64,000 nucleotides of DNA from JAICXG01 sp036825615 (GTDB taxonomy: Bacteria; Verrucomicrobiota; Verrucomicrobiia; Chthoniobacterales; UBA10450): NCBI GenBank assembly GCA_036825615.1, contig DAISXY010000019.1, positions 1-64,000 of the forward strand, given 5' to 3'. The notes under the pieces were generated by a model. It had not been told where the DNA came from, made no database searches, and saw only the letters and a program-made list of their open reading frames with translations. This document shows positions 17,710 through 26,900 of this stretch, in pieces (position 1 is the stretch's first letter; the number at the start of each line of letters is the position of its first letter). The position numbers and the translations under genes are program-made.

Positions 17710-19196
17710 ATCGCGATCCCCTGGTCTTGTTCGGCCTGAACCGGATTGAGGAAAGTCGGGAGGCTCGCGGTGCGCCCAAAGCCGAGCAGCATCAAGCCGA
17801 AATGAAACGCGAAAATGATGTGCGCCACACTCAGAAGAATCCAGCCGATGGTCGCGCCACGCAGGTAGGGCATGATCGTTTGCACTGCTTCCATGAAGGG
17901 CAGCGCGGGGTCATTCATGCTCACCCCCTGGACAAAGCCCCCGGCAAGGAACAGGAGCAGAATCAAGCCCATGCCATAAGCGGCTCCCCAGAAATGCAAC
18001 TTGATCAGGCTCGCGTAACGCCATTCCCGTCCAACCAGGCGCGGGACGATGTAATACATTGATCCAAAAGCGACCATCGTGAAAAACGCATAAAGCCCCA
18101 TATAGCTCCAGCCCGTGCTCACCTCCGTGAACTGGACAATCTGCGCCATGGATCGGAGCGAGATGACCACGCCGACAATACTGAAGACCGTATACGTGAT
18201 TGCGCCGAAGACGGTGAAACGCAGGGTCGGGCTGTAGCGCAAGAGCGGGAAATGATCACGCATCGTCATGTGGTGATTTACCCCTACGGTCGCCACCGGA
18301 ATGATGGTGAGAATCATCGCCGCGATGCTGACGGTGATCATCCAGGCGGGGAATGGACCGTCGACCAGCCGCATCATTCCGGTCCAACTGGAGAAGAGCG
18401 CAAAAGTCCAGAAACCGATCGTCGCGAGGTAATAGCTGTGCACCGGCCGCCCGATGACTTTCGGGATCATGTAATAAGCGGCGCCGAGGGCAATCGAGCC
18501 AAACCAGAGGAAGAGCAAATTATTGGCGAACCACCAGTTCACCGCCGCCTTCATCACGCCATTGACGGGCAGGATAAACAGCATGACCTGGGCAGCGGCA
18601 TACATCCAGGGAAACCAGAGAAAGGCGCCTAACAAATACCATTGCGTGATGTAGACGTGCCCGCGCCGGCGATAGCGAAACATGATCAGCGCCCAGGTCA
18701 TAATAAGGAGATAGGCGACGAAAAGTGTGATCGCGGAATAGCCCGGAAACTCGAGCCATGGATAACCGGTGTTATCGCCGATCAAAATGCCGACGACTCC
18801 CATGAGGACGCCCAGGTTCCAGAACACTGCGCCACTGATGAGAATAAGTGGATGGCGTAGAGTGGTTCGACAAAGCCGCGCCATCAGCCAGATGGCGGTG
18901 CCCATTCCCGCCATGCAGCCCCAGCCATAAATCAGCGTATCAAAATGGATCGGGTAGACCCGGCCCCAGGTCAGCGGCGCCCAGTCGGAAACAAAACCAG
19001 GCGCGTACATTTTGATCGCGCCGAAGAAGCCAAAAAAGGTGGTGACGAGCAGCCAGATGACGGCTGAAGCGTAAAAGACAAGCACCGGGAGACGGGTCGA
19101 GGCATCAATCAACGCCCGCTCGACCCGCTCGACGTCGCTCGTCGTGACTTCAATATCGGCGGAAGTTTCGTGCGGAATGCCGGCAATCGGGTTCAT
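17706..19196 (-). CDS. CcoN-like haem-copper oxidase homologue lacking active-site ligands
   Basis: The 496-residue polytopic protein (about 12 membrane segments) aligns well with cbb3 oxidase subunit I, including WGRVYPIHFDTLIYGWG, VNWWF, YYMIPKVIGRPVHSY and YYIVPRLVGREW. One low-spin haem ligand, His84, is kept. The CuB histidine of the WYGHN motif is Asn225. The WAGPHH pair is WTGMMR (Met275, Arg276), and the active-site Tyr position is Ser269. The GHVH motif, carrying the haem b3 and second haem b ligands, is GWSY (Trp363, Tyr365). It therefore should not reduce oxygen in the usual way. ATG 19196 is chosen because upstream sequence in frame belongs to the preceding small gene. It is coupled to both neighbours by four-base overlaps. 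Confidence 0.85.
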   Translation of the reverse strand: MNPIAGIPHETSADIEVTTSDVERVERALIDASTRLPVLVFYASAVIWLLVTTFFGFFGAIKMYAPGFVSDWAPLTWGRVYPIHFDTLIYGWGCMAGMGTAIWLMARLCRTTLRHPLILISGAVFWNLGVLMGVVGILIGDNTGYPWLEFPGYSAITLFVAYLLIMTWALIMFRYRRRGHVYITQWYLLGAFLWFPWMYAAAQVMLFILPVNGVMKAAVNWWFANNLLFLWFGSIALGAAYYMIPKVIGRPVHSYYLATIGFWTFALFSSWTGMMRLVDGPFPAWMITVSIAAMILTIIPVATVGVNHHMTMRDHFPLLRYSPTLRFTVFGAITYTVFSIVGVVISLRSMAQIVQFTEVSTGWSYMGLYAFFTMVAFGSMYYIVPRLVGREWRYASLIKLHFWGAAYGMGLILLLFLAGGFVQGVSMNDPALPFMEAVQTIMPYLRGATIGWILLSVAHIIFAFHFGLMLLGFGRTASLPTFLNPVQAEQDQGIAI

Positions 19197-19375
19197 GAAA
19201 TTTTCGCTGATAAGGTGTGACGAGCAGCCTTTTTCGCGCGGGCCCGGCGGCGGAACCATGGGCGATATGGCATGACGAGATCGGTCGGCCGCCCGAGGGG
19301 CTCTTCGCGATCGAAAATCACCGTCGCGTTTTCGTTGTAGCGCTTCAGGATACGAAAAATTTCCGGCAAGCTCAT
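19193..19375 (-). CDS. Small uncharacterised protein between the ACIII and CcoN-like genes
   Basis: The 60-residue product is soluble and basic at its C-terminus (FRRRARAKKAARH), with no membrane segment, Cys or recognisable domain. Support for a real gene comes from its setting: its ATG overlaps the stop of the preceding gene and its TGA overlaps the ccoN-like ATG, both as four-base ATGA junctions in a tightly packed operon. It could be an assembly or regulatory peptide of the respiratory complex; that is inference. Confidence 0.65.
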   Translation of the reverse strand: MSLPEIFRILKRYNENATVIFDREEPLGRPTDLVMPYRPWFRRRARAKKAARHTLSAKIS

Positions 19376-20031
19376 GGTTTCCCCCCTCCCGGCGAAGGGC
19401 TGGCACCGCGCACAGGCAACGGCGTGCCCGGCGCATGTTGGACAGGCGTGACCGAGGGAGTAACTGGCGGGATTTGCGTTTCCGCGTTCGGGCGCGCTGC
19501 GGGTGTGGCGTTCGCACCCGGTTGCGTGTTCGGCGGAACGTTCGCCGGGTTCACGGCCGCGGCCGGGGCGCGCTGCTTACCGACGCTTTCGCCAAGTTTC
19601 TCGCCGGGAGAAGCGACCGGCGTCGGAGCTGCGACCGGCGGAGCGGCGGGTTGTGCCGCGCCGGTGGCGCCCGCTGGCGCGCTTTCGGACGCGGGAGTCG
19701 CGACCGGGCCAGCGGCCGTGACCTGTTTGTTTTGTAGCTCCTCCATTTCGAGCGCCATCGCGCGCGCGATCGGGATGTGGACGACGCCTTTACCCTGGTC
19801 GACCCAGCCGTAGCTGTTCTCGGTTTTGCTCCATTCCTCGTTTGCGGTCTTTAATTTCTCCATCCGCGCTTTTGCCCGGCCCTCTTCATAAGACGGGCCG
19901 CGCGACATCGCCGCAAAAGCGATCGCGACGAGCGCGCCGAAGAAGACAAACAGCGCCACCGCCCAGAGCCAGGGGCCGAGCAGGACGCGCGGTTGTTCAG
20001 GATGAGCGAGTGTATCTTGTTCGTTAGGCAT
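19372..20031 (-). CDS. Uncharacterised single-span membrane protein of the ACIII operon
   Basis: This 219-residue protein has one membrane segment (about 20-42), a conserved-looking periplasmic part (RAKARMEKLKTANEEW, then YGWVDQGKGVVHIPIARAM) and a long Pro/Ala-rich tail (about 105-219). Its start overlaps the actF stop by one base (TAATG), and its stop overlaps the next gene by four. I do not recognise a named family. Similar 'WVDQGKGVVHIPI' proteins are, from memory, often encoded near respiratory operons. The start codon is followed at once by CCTAACGAA, an instance of the recurrent motif. Confidence 0.75.
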   Translation of the reverse strand: MPNEQDTLAHPEQPRVLLGPWLWAVALFVFFGALVAIAFAAMSRGPSYEEGRAKARMEKLKTANEEWSKTENSYGWVDQGKGVVHIPIARAMALEMEELQNKQVTAAGPVATPASESAPAGATGAAQPAAPPVAAPTPVASPGEKLGESVGKQRAPAAAVNPANVPPNTQPGANATPAARPNAETQIPPVTPSVTPVQHAPGTPLPVRGASPSPGGGKP

Positions 20032-21233
20032 TAGTTCACCAGGCGAAGCGAATCGAGCAGACGCGGATCACGCACCGGAAAAAGCGAAGTCCTGGCCAGG
20101 AGGCGCAGGTAAAAAAAGGCGAGCGTGCCGCCGATCCCAATCAGCGGCAGGAAATTCAAAAAGGTCACATGCACGCCGGTGCCGTGGAGCGCCGGCAGGA
20201 CGATGATGTACATGTCGAGCAACTGCATGAGGACGATCCAGGCAGAGATGGCGCAAATCCAGGTGATGTTCTTTTTCGTAAAGCGCAAAAGGAGCAGCGC
20301 GAAGGGTACGAAAAAGCGAAAGATGACGAGGAACCAGTTGAGGAAGTTCCAGGACTCGGTGTTTCGAACGATGAAGTACTGGGTTTCCTCCGGAATGTTC
20401 GCGTACCAATAAAGCATGTATTGGCTAAAACCGATGTAGGCCCAGAATACGGTGAAGGTGAGGAGCCATTTTCCCATGATGTGGTAATGCTCGATCGTGA
20501 CCACGCCTTTGAGGTAACCGGCCTTTTGCAGTGCCGCGATGACCAGGACGAGCAGCCCCATCGAACTGCCAGCAACGCCCGCGAAGATGTAGGGGCCCCA
20601 CATGGTTGAGAACCAGCGCCAGTTTAGGCTCATGAGCCAGTCAAACGCGGCAAACGTGAGGCAGGCCGCAAATGCCACCAGCCCGGTAAACGAAACCCGG
20701 CGCATCCAGATCGTGAACTTCGGGTTTCCGTCGCGGTCCTGCCGCACTGAGTAGCGGCGCAGAAGGTAGGCCACGACCGAAAGCACAACGAAGAAAAGGA
20801 CCGCGCGCCCGAGGAAGAATTCCCAATTGAGATAGGCCCGTTTTTCATCCAGCACCGGATCAACGCCGGGTGGAATATTCATCCAGCGATAGATGTATTG
20901 CCGCCAGAACCAGACCGGGAGAAAGAGCAGACCAAGCAGCGGCATGAGCAGGCCAATGTTCTCGAGCTGCCGCCTAACGACGACCGACCATTCGGCATCA
21001 ACTGCGTGGTGCACGATCGTCCAGAAGAGACAACCGATACAGAGAGTGAAGAAAAAGATGAAGGCGAAGAGCCAGGAATAGCCAAACTCAGCCGGCCAGA
21101 TGAAGCCACAGATGAAACTTGCCACCAGCCCAAGGATTCCAAGCACCCCGCACAGGATCGAGACTCCAGCGTGGCGGCCGCTTTCGAAAAATTCGCCTTC
21201 CGGCGCCGGGGTGACGTGAGATCGATCGCTCAT
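20031..21233 (-). CDS. actF: Alternative complex III quinol-binding membrane subunit ActF
   Basis: ActF is one of two large NrfD-like membrane subunits of ACIII, the bc1-independent quinol:cytochrome c oxidoreductase. The 400 residues form about ten membrane helices, including SWLFAFIFFFTLCIGCLFW, and the conserved stretches IVHHAVDAEWSV and MGKWLLTFTVFWAYIGFSQY. It follows actE with a four-base overlap. Its position after actABCDE is the standard order. Confidence 0.92.
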   Translation of the reverse strand: MSDRSHVTPAPEGEFFESGRHAGVSILCGVLGILGLVASFICGFIWPAEFGYSWLFAFIFFFTLCIGCLFWTIVHHAVDAEWSVVVRRQLENIGLLMPLLGLLFLPVWFWRQYIYRWMNIPPGVDPVLDEKRAYLNWEFFLGRAVLFFVVLSVVAYLLRRYSVRQDRDGNPKFTIWMRRVSFTGLVAFAACLTFAAFDWLMSLNWRWFSTMWGPYIFAGVAGSSMGLLVLVIAALQKAGYLKGVVTIEHYHIMGKWLLTFTVFWAYIGFSQYMLYWYANIPEETQYFIVRNTESWNFLNWFLVIFRFFVPFALLLLRFTKKNITWICAISAWIVLMQLLDMYIIVLPALHGTGVHVTFLNFLPLIGIGGTLAFFYLRLLARTSLFPVRDPRLLDSLRLVN

Positions 21234-21940
21234 TTCTTGGCTGGCTCCGTTTTTTGCGTCAACTGCGCCTGTTGATCCGGCGGAACGTCGGCGGTGGTCG
21301 CGTGCTGGCTTCGTTGCAAAGCGCGCAGATAGCAGATGATCGCCCAGCGGTCGGGCACCGTGACGCGCGGGCCGTAGGCCATCATCGTGTTTTTGCCGTG
21401 CGTGATGGTGTTGAAGATTTCGCCATCCGCCATCTTACGAATCCGGTCGTCCTGCAGACTAATCACGGTCGCGAGGCCGTATTGTTTCACAATTCCGTCG
21501 CCGGCGGCGAGCGGTCCATGGCAGATCGCACAGTTGATATTGAAGCGCTGCTGCCCCCGCTGCATGAGATAGGGAGTGACCTTGATCGGGATCCCCGTGC
21601 CCCAGTTCGCGCCCATCTTGCCGGTGTTGTAGTAATCGGTCCCGGCGGTGAAATTGTTCAGGACGTGCAGCGGGCGATCGGTATTCTCGTCCACCGTCCG
21701 CGCTTCCCGATTAAAAGCCGGCATTGCGAAACCAAGTGGGACCGTGCCTTCGACCGGCAGGCGGGGTCCGCGCTGGTCGGCGAAAAAATCGAGCTCGGCC
21801 TGGGCACGCACCTTCGGTTGCCGCACCATGTCGGGAAAAATTTCGATCTCGGGTTGTGAGCTTTTTTGCCCGCGAAAACCAAAGACCGCCACCCACGCGA
21901 TCACGACCAGAGCAAAGACGAGGAAGAAAGCGCGCAGCAT
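21230..21940 (-). CDS. actE: ACIII monohaem cytochrome c subunit ActE
   Basis: The 236-residue protein has an N-terminal signal or anchor (about 3-21), a conserved segment around EIEIFPDMVRQPK, and a cytochrome c domain with CAICH at 137-141 and a late Met-containing loop (GKNTMMAYGPRV). In ACIII this subunit takes electrons from the pentahaem ActA or passes them to the terminal acceptor. It lies five bases downstream of actD and overlaps actF. Confidence 0.92.
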   Translation of the reverse strand: MLRAFFLVFALVVIAWVAVFGFRGQKSSQPEIEIFPDMVRQPKVRAQAELDFFADQRGPRLPVEGTVPLGFAMPAFNREARTVDENTDRPLHVLNNFTAGTDYYNTGKMGANWGTGIPIKVTPYLMQRGQQRFNINCAICHGPLAAGDGIVKQYGLATVISLQDDRIRKMADGEIFNTITHGKNTMMAYGPRVTVPDRWAIICYLRALQRSQHATTADVPPDQQAQLTQKTEPAKK

Positions 21941-21945
21941 AACCG

Positions 21946-22500
21946 TTATTCCTCGTGCACCACGGTGATGTTTTCGCCGCCGGTTCGCTCCAGCAGCGCC
22001 GCCACTTCCGTCTCGGCGAAGCGCGGATCGCGCGCCTCGATGACAAGGAAGAAGCCGTCATTTGTCACGCGCTTGAAGCGGTTCCAGTTGAACATCGGGT
22101 GATTCCACCGCGGCAGGAAACCCATCACCTGCCAGGCAAAAAATGCCGCAAAAGCCGAGAACAAGATCGTGAGCTCAAACATGATCGGGAAGAACGCCGG
22201 CACCGTCCAGAAGTTGTAGGGCTTGCCGTGGACAATGAGCGGAAAGAGGTAGGAGGAAGGCCCGAACTCAAGCACGCATGCCGTCAACAGCCCGGTAATG
22301 CCGCCAACGAGCACGACCGCGCTCAGCCATGATTTGCCGAGCCCCATCGCGTGGTCCATCCCGTGAATCGGGAAAGGCGAAAAGACATCCCAGCGTTTGT
22401 AACCGGCATCGCGGACCTGCTGTGCCGCTTCGTACAAAGCTGATGCGCTCGGGTATTCCGCCGCGATCCCGTAAACCCGATGACCGTACGGCGTCATCAT
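21946..22500 (-). CDS. actD: ACIII membrane subunit ActD (DUF3341)
   Basis: This is a 184-residue DUF3341 protein with an N-terminal soluble segment (GYKRWDVFSPFPIHGMD, a family hallmark) and two membrane helices (about 59-80 and 100-125). In ACIII structures ActD packs beside the NrfD-like subunits and has been proposed to contribute to proton movement. Its ATG overlaps the actC stop by four bases. The usual start could be either Met1 or Met2. Confidence 0.92.
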   Translation of the reverse strand: MMTPYGHRVYGIAAEYPSASALYEAAQQVRDAGYKRWDVFSPFPIHGMDHAMGLGKSWLSAVVLVGGITGLLTACVLEFGPSSYLFPLIVHGKPYNFWTVPAFFPIMFELTILFSAFAAFFAWQVMGFLPRWNHPMFNWNRFKRVTNDGFFLVIEARDPRFAETEVAALLERTGGENITVVHEE

Positions 22501-23960
22501 GTCCGTTCCATGCCTCCTGCTTGAACCGGATGATGTTCCTTCGGCGTCGCATGATGCGGGTCGGCTTCAGGCAAAACGATCTTCACCTCCGACATCGCGA
22601 TCATCGGAAGGAAGCGAATGAAGATGAGGAAGAGTGAAGTGAAGATCCCGAGCGTGCCGATAAAGGTCCAGATATCCACCCACGTCGGAATGAAGAGGCC
22701 CCACGACGAGGGCAGGAAATCGCGATGCAGACCGCCGACGATGATGATGAAACGCTCGAACCACATCCCGGCGTTGACGCACATGCAGACGAAATAGACG
22801 ACAAAGATGTTGCGCCGGCACCAGCGGAACCAGAAGAGCTGGGGCGAAAGGCAGTTGCAGAAGAGCATGCCGACCCACCAGTACCACCAGTAGGGACCGA
22901 AGATGCGGTTCCAAAAGGCGAACCGCTCATACTGATTACCGCTGTACCAGGCGATAAAGAATTCCATCGAGTAGGCGTAGGCGACGAACGATCCGGTGAG
23001 CAGAATGATCTTCGCCATCTTGTCGATGTGCTGCGGCGTGATGATGTCCTGCAATTTGAAAATCGCGCGTGCCGGAATCATCAAAGTCAGCACCATCGCA
23101 AAGCCGCCGAAGATCGCGCCGGCGACGAAATAGGGCGGGAAGATCGAGGTGTGCCAGGTCGGAATGACAGAGGTCGCGAAGTCGAAGGAGACGACGCTAT
23201 GCACGGAAAGCACAAGCGGCGTGGAAAGACCCGCGAGAAGCAGATACGCCATCTCGTAATGGCGCCAGTTGCGGTTCGATCCGCGCCAGCCGAGGGCGAA
23301 AATTCCGTAGAGCAATCTCCTGATCTTGGAAACCGCCCGGTCGCGCAGGGTCGCGAGATCCGGCACGAGCCCGGTGTACCAGAAGAGAACCGAAACGGTG
23401 AAATAGGTCGAGACCGCAAAGACGTCCCAGAGCAGCGGGCTGCGGAAATTCGGCCAGACCGCGTATTGTGTCGGCACCGGCGCAAGGAACCACACCATCC
23501 AGACGCGCCCCACGTGCACGCCCGGGAAAATCGCGGCGCAAATCACCGCGAAGAGGGTCATCGCCTCGGCCGAGCGGTTGATTGAGGTGCGCCATTTTTG
23601 CCGCAACAGATACAGGATCGCGGAAATCAGGGTGCCGGCATGACCGATACCGATCCAGAAAACGAAGTTGGTGATATCCCAGGCCCAGCCGACTGGGTTG
23701 TTTAAACCCCAGACGCCGACGCCGGTGGAAATCTGATAGCCAAGACAAAGCAAGCCGAAGGCGGCAATACCGCCCGTGATCGCAAACGAGACCCACCACC
23801 AGCGCGGAGTCGGTCCTTCCACCGCGCTCGCGATCCGGTTGGTGACCCAGTTGAAGTTGCGCCGGTTCAAGACCAGCGGCACACGATCCAGCTTCGGCTC
23901 AACCCCTGAGGAAGCCTCGCCCGCGATAACATCAAGTACGGTTGTCTGCTCTTCTTCCAT
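22497..23960 (-). CDS. actC: ACIII quinol-binding membrane subunit ActC (NrfD family)
   Basis: The 487-residue protein is a polysulfide-reductase NrfD-like integral membrane subunit that forms the main quinol site of ACIII next to ActB. Conserved stretches include FVFWIGIGHAGTLISAILYL, WRTSINRSAEAMT, FPGVHVGRVWM and SVVSFDFATSVIPTWHTS. Its ATG overlaps the actB TAA by one base (TAATG). Confidence 0.93.
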   Translation of the reverse strand: MEEEQTTVLDVIAGEASSGVEPKLDRVPLVLNRRNFNWVTNRIASAVEGPTPRWWWVSFAITGGIAAFGLLCLGYQISTGVGVWGLNNPVGWAWDITNFVFWIGIGHAGTLISAILYLLRQKWRTSINRSAEAMTLFAVICAAIFPGVHVGRVWMVWFLAPVPTQYAVWPNFRSPLLWDVFAVSTYFTVSVLFWYTGLVPDLATLRDRAVSKIRRLLYGIFALGWRGSNRNWRHYEMAYLLLAGLSTPLVLSVHSVVSFDFATSVIPTWHTSIFPPYFVAGAIFGGFAMVLTLMIPARAIFKLQDIITPQHIDKMAKIILLTGSFVAYAYSMEFFIAWYSGNQYERFAFWNRIFGPYWWYWWVGMLFCNCLSPQLFWFRWCRRNIFVVYFVCMCVNAGMWFERFIIIVGGLHRDFLPSSWGLFIPTWVDIWTFIGTLGIFTSLFLIFIRFLPMIAMSEVKIVLPEADPHHATPKEHHPVQAGGMERT

Positions 23961-26900
23961 TATGGTTTGCCACCCGCGGCAGGCGTTTCTGGCACCGGGT
24001 TCGCCCGCTTTTTGGGCTCAGTCTCAGGCCCACCCAACTCCTCAGCGGTAATCTTGTTCTCTTCCTCCTGGCCGAGGCTCGCAACTCCGATCTGAGCTGC
24101 ATCCGGCATCTTCGGATTTGGATTGCGAATGCGCGCCAAATAACTCGTCCGCGTTTTCACATTCAAATACTCGAGCAGCCGGTAATTGCGGTTTTGCGCT
24201 TTGATCTTCGAGACCCGGGTCTCGGGATCGGCAATATCTCCAAACACAATCGCGTCCGAAGGACAAGCCTGCGCGCATGCCGTCGTGAAGGAATCGCGCG
24301 GAATAAGCGTCTGGTCCGAAGCCCCGGCCCGAACGTGGGCCGCGATCTTGGCCTCTTCGATCCGCTGCAGGCAGAAGGTGCACTTCTCCATCACGCCGCG
24401 CATGCGCACCGTGACGTTCGGATTCTTCTGCATCTTGATCGTGTCGGCCGCCTCCTTCGTTGTGAGCGGGCCGAGGTACTCCTGATAGACCGAGAAAAAT
24501 CCGACCTTGGTCTTGCCAATCGGCCGCTGCGTGTAGTCGAAGAAATTAAAACGTCGCACCTTGAACGGACAGTTATTCAGGCAGTAGCGGGTGCCGACGC
24601 AGCGGTTATAAACCATGACATTGAGCCCGTCCTCGCTGTGAACGGTCGCGTTCACCGGGCAAACCGTTTCGCACGGCGCGTTCTCGCAGTGCTGACACAT
24701 CATCGGCTCATGTACGATTTCGGGGTTTTGCGGATACTGCCCGTAATCCTGGTTGTACGGTTTGGCGCTCGCGAAATAACGGTCGATCCGGATCCAGTGC
24801 ATCATCCGGCCGTGCTGGACCTGGAGCTTGCCAACGATCGGGATGTTGTTTTCCGCCTGACAGGCAGTCACGCACGCGCTGCATCCGGTACAGGTGCTGA
24901 GGTCAACCACCATTCCCCATTGCTGGGGCGCATCGAGTTTCGGATGGGTGTAAATCGTCGGCAGCTGCTGCGGCAATTCCTTGTCCTCAGCGACCTTCTT
25001 TACGAAGTCGGGATCTTCCCGGTAGCCCTCGAGCGTCGCTTCCCGCACCAGCCCGCGACCTTCGATCGACCAATGCTCCTGCACCGTGGCAAGCGCGTAG
25101 CTTCCGCCGGCCTTGCTCACTTTCACGCTCTGGATCGCCTTGCCGTCAGCGACGATGTAATGCGGGTTCGAACTTGTGCGGAGGAGGTAACCATTGAACC
25201 CGGCCTCGTCGCCCACCGGCCCGGTAAATTTGCGCCCGTAGCCTAACGGAATCGTGATCGAGTTATCGGCGTGCCCCGGAACAATGAGCGCGGCAATTAC
25301 CAATTCCCGCTCGATCGGCTTGCCATGTACATCCTTCGCTGTGTCGGTCACGGTAATCCGGATGAGATCGCCATCCTTGACCCTGAGGTGGCGCGCGTAG
25401 TCGGGACTGATCATGGCCGCGTTGTCCCAGGTCAGCCTTGTGATTGGGTCGGGCAATTCCTGGAGCCAGCCATTATTGATGTAGCGCCCATCATCCATTG
25501 CGTAGCTGGCGACGAGGACGATCTCGGGCGAATCATTCGCCGGCGGCGGCAGTAGGTTATTCCAAAGCGTATGCGCAACCCCACCGGCGGAATTGCCGTT
25601 AAACTTCGGCGGCTGATCCGTGAGCGCGATGTGCGAAGCAAAGCCGTCGTGCAGGAATTTACTCCACGCAGTTTGAAAATCCCCAGGGGGCGAAGTTGCG
25701 CGGAAGGTCTCCTGCACCAACTCCGGCCCGGTCGGTTTCTTTTGCCCGGCGACGACCGCCAACAGGTCAAGATCGGACCAACCGCCGAAAAGCGGCAGGA
25801 TCATCGGCTGGATCGAAACGTAGGAACCTTGTGGTGTCAGGGCATCGCTCCACGTCTCGAGGTAATGCGCCATCGGCACGTGCCAGTGACTCGAAGCCGA
25901 GGTCGCGTCTTCATAAAACCCGAGGCGCACCACCTCTGGGACACGCTTCTGCAACTCCGGCCAGTTGATCGGCTGCCGGGTTTTGCGATCGATCGCGATC
26001 GAGCGCATTGCGTTGTAAACCGGGTCACCGCCGAGAACGAAAAGCTGCTGAATCCGGCCCGCATCCATTTCGCTCGCCAGTTGCAAAATGCTGCTCGCGC
26101 GCTGGGTTTTTGGCATCTGCCGCAGGAGCAAAGTCTGATCGAGATTTTTCAGCGCCGCATTAATGCCGTAGACCATCAGCTGGACAACGACCGGCTGGTG
26201 CGGCCCCGCCACCACCAGACTCGCGCCCGGTTTCGCGAGGAGTTCCTGCGCCATCTCATCGAGCCAGCGATGATCAAACTTCGCGACTTTTGACGGCGCC
26301 TTTAGCGTAATCAGCACGGAGGCGAGCCCCTGGTCTTTGGTCGCAGTCGCGATTTTTGTCGCGAGCGCGTGCGTGAAGGCCGGGATCTGGCTTGCCGGGT
26401 AACGCAGCCGGTGATCGGCCATTGCGCCGGTGAGCGTAAAACGGTTCTCCACCACGTAGAGGCGGTTCATCATGTCCTTCGCCTCTTTCACCCGCCGCCG
26501 ATCGGTAAAACCACGCACCGAGGCGAGATCGCCTTCGCCGCAGTTCAGGAAATCGCTGTCGAGCGCGACCACGATGTCGGCTTTGTCGAATTGCGGGATC
26601 AGCCGCAGGTTTTCGCCAAAACTGATCTGGGTGGAGAAATGCTGCGCTTCGCTCAGGAGCGGTTCGTAAACCACCCAGCGCATCCGCGGGAACTGCTTTT
26701 GCAACTCTGCCCGGAGCCGCTCTCGCGTCGGCGAATGAGTCGCCTCGACGACAAACGCGAGGCCAGCACCGCCGTTCGCCGCCAGTCGCGGACGCAGCTC
26801 GCCGATGTATTTCTCGAACGCCGCCTGGTCCGCGAGCTTGTTCTTGTTCACGAAACGCTGCGATCGCGACGGATCATAAAGATCGAGCACCGAGGCCTGG

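Noticed and set aside
17706..19196. Plain annotation as a functional cbb3 oxidase catalytic subunit
   Set aside because: All CuB and haem b3 ligand positions differ when aligned, so oxygen reduction should not be assumed.
19217..19813. A Gly/Ala-rich plus-strand frame of 198 codons
   Set aside because: It lies opposite two overlapping minus-strand genes and reflects their Pro/Ala-rich tails.
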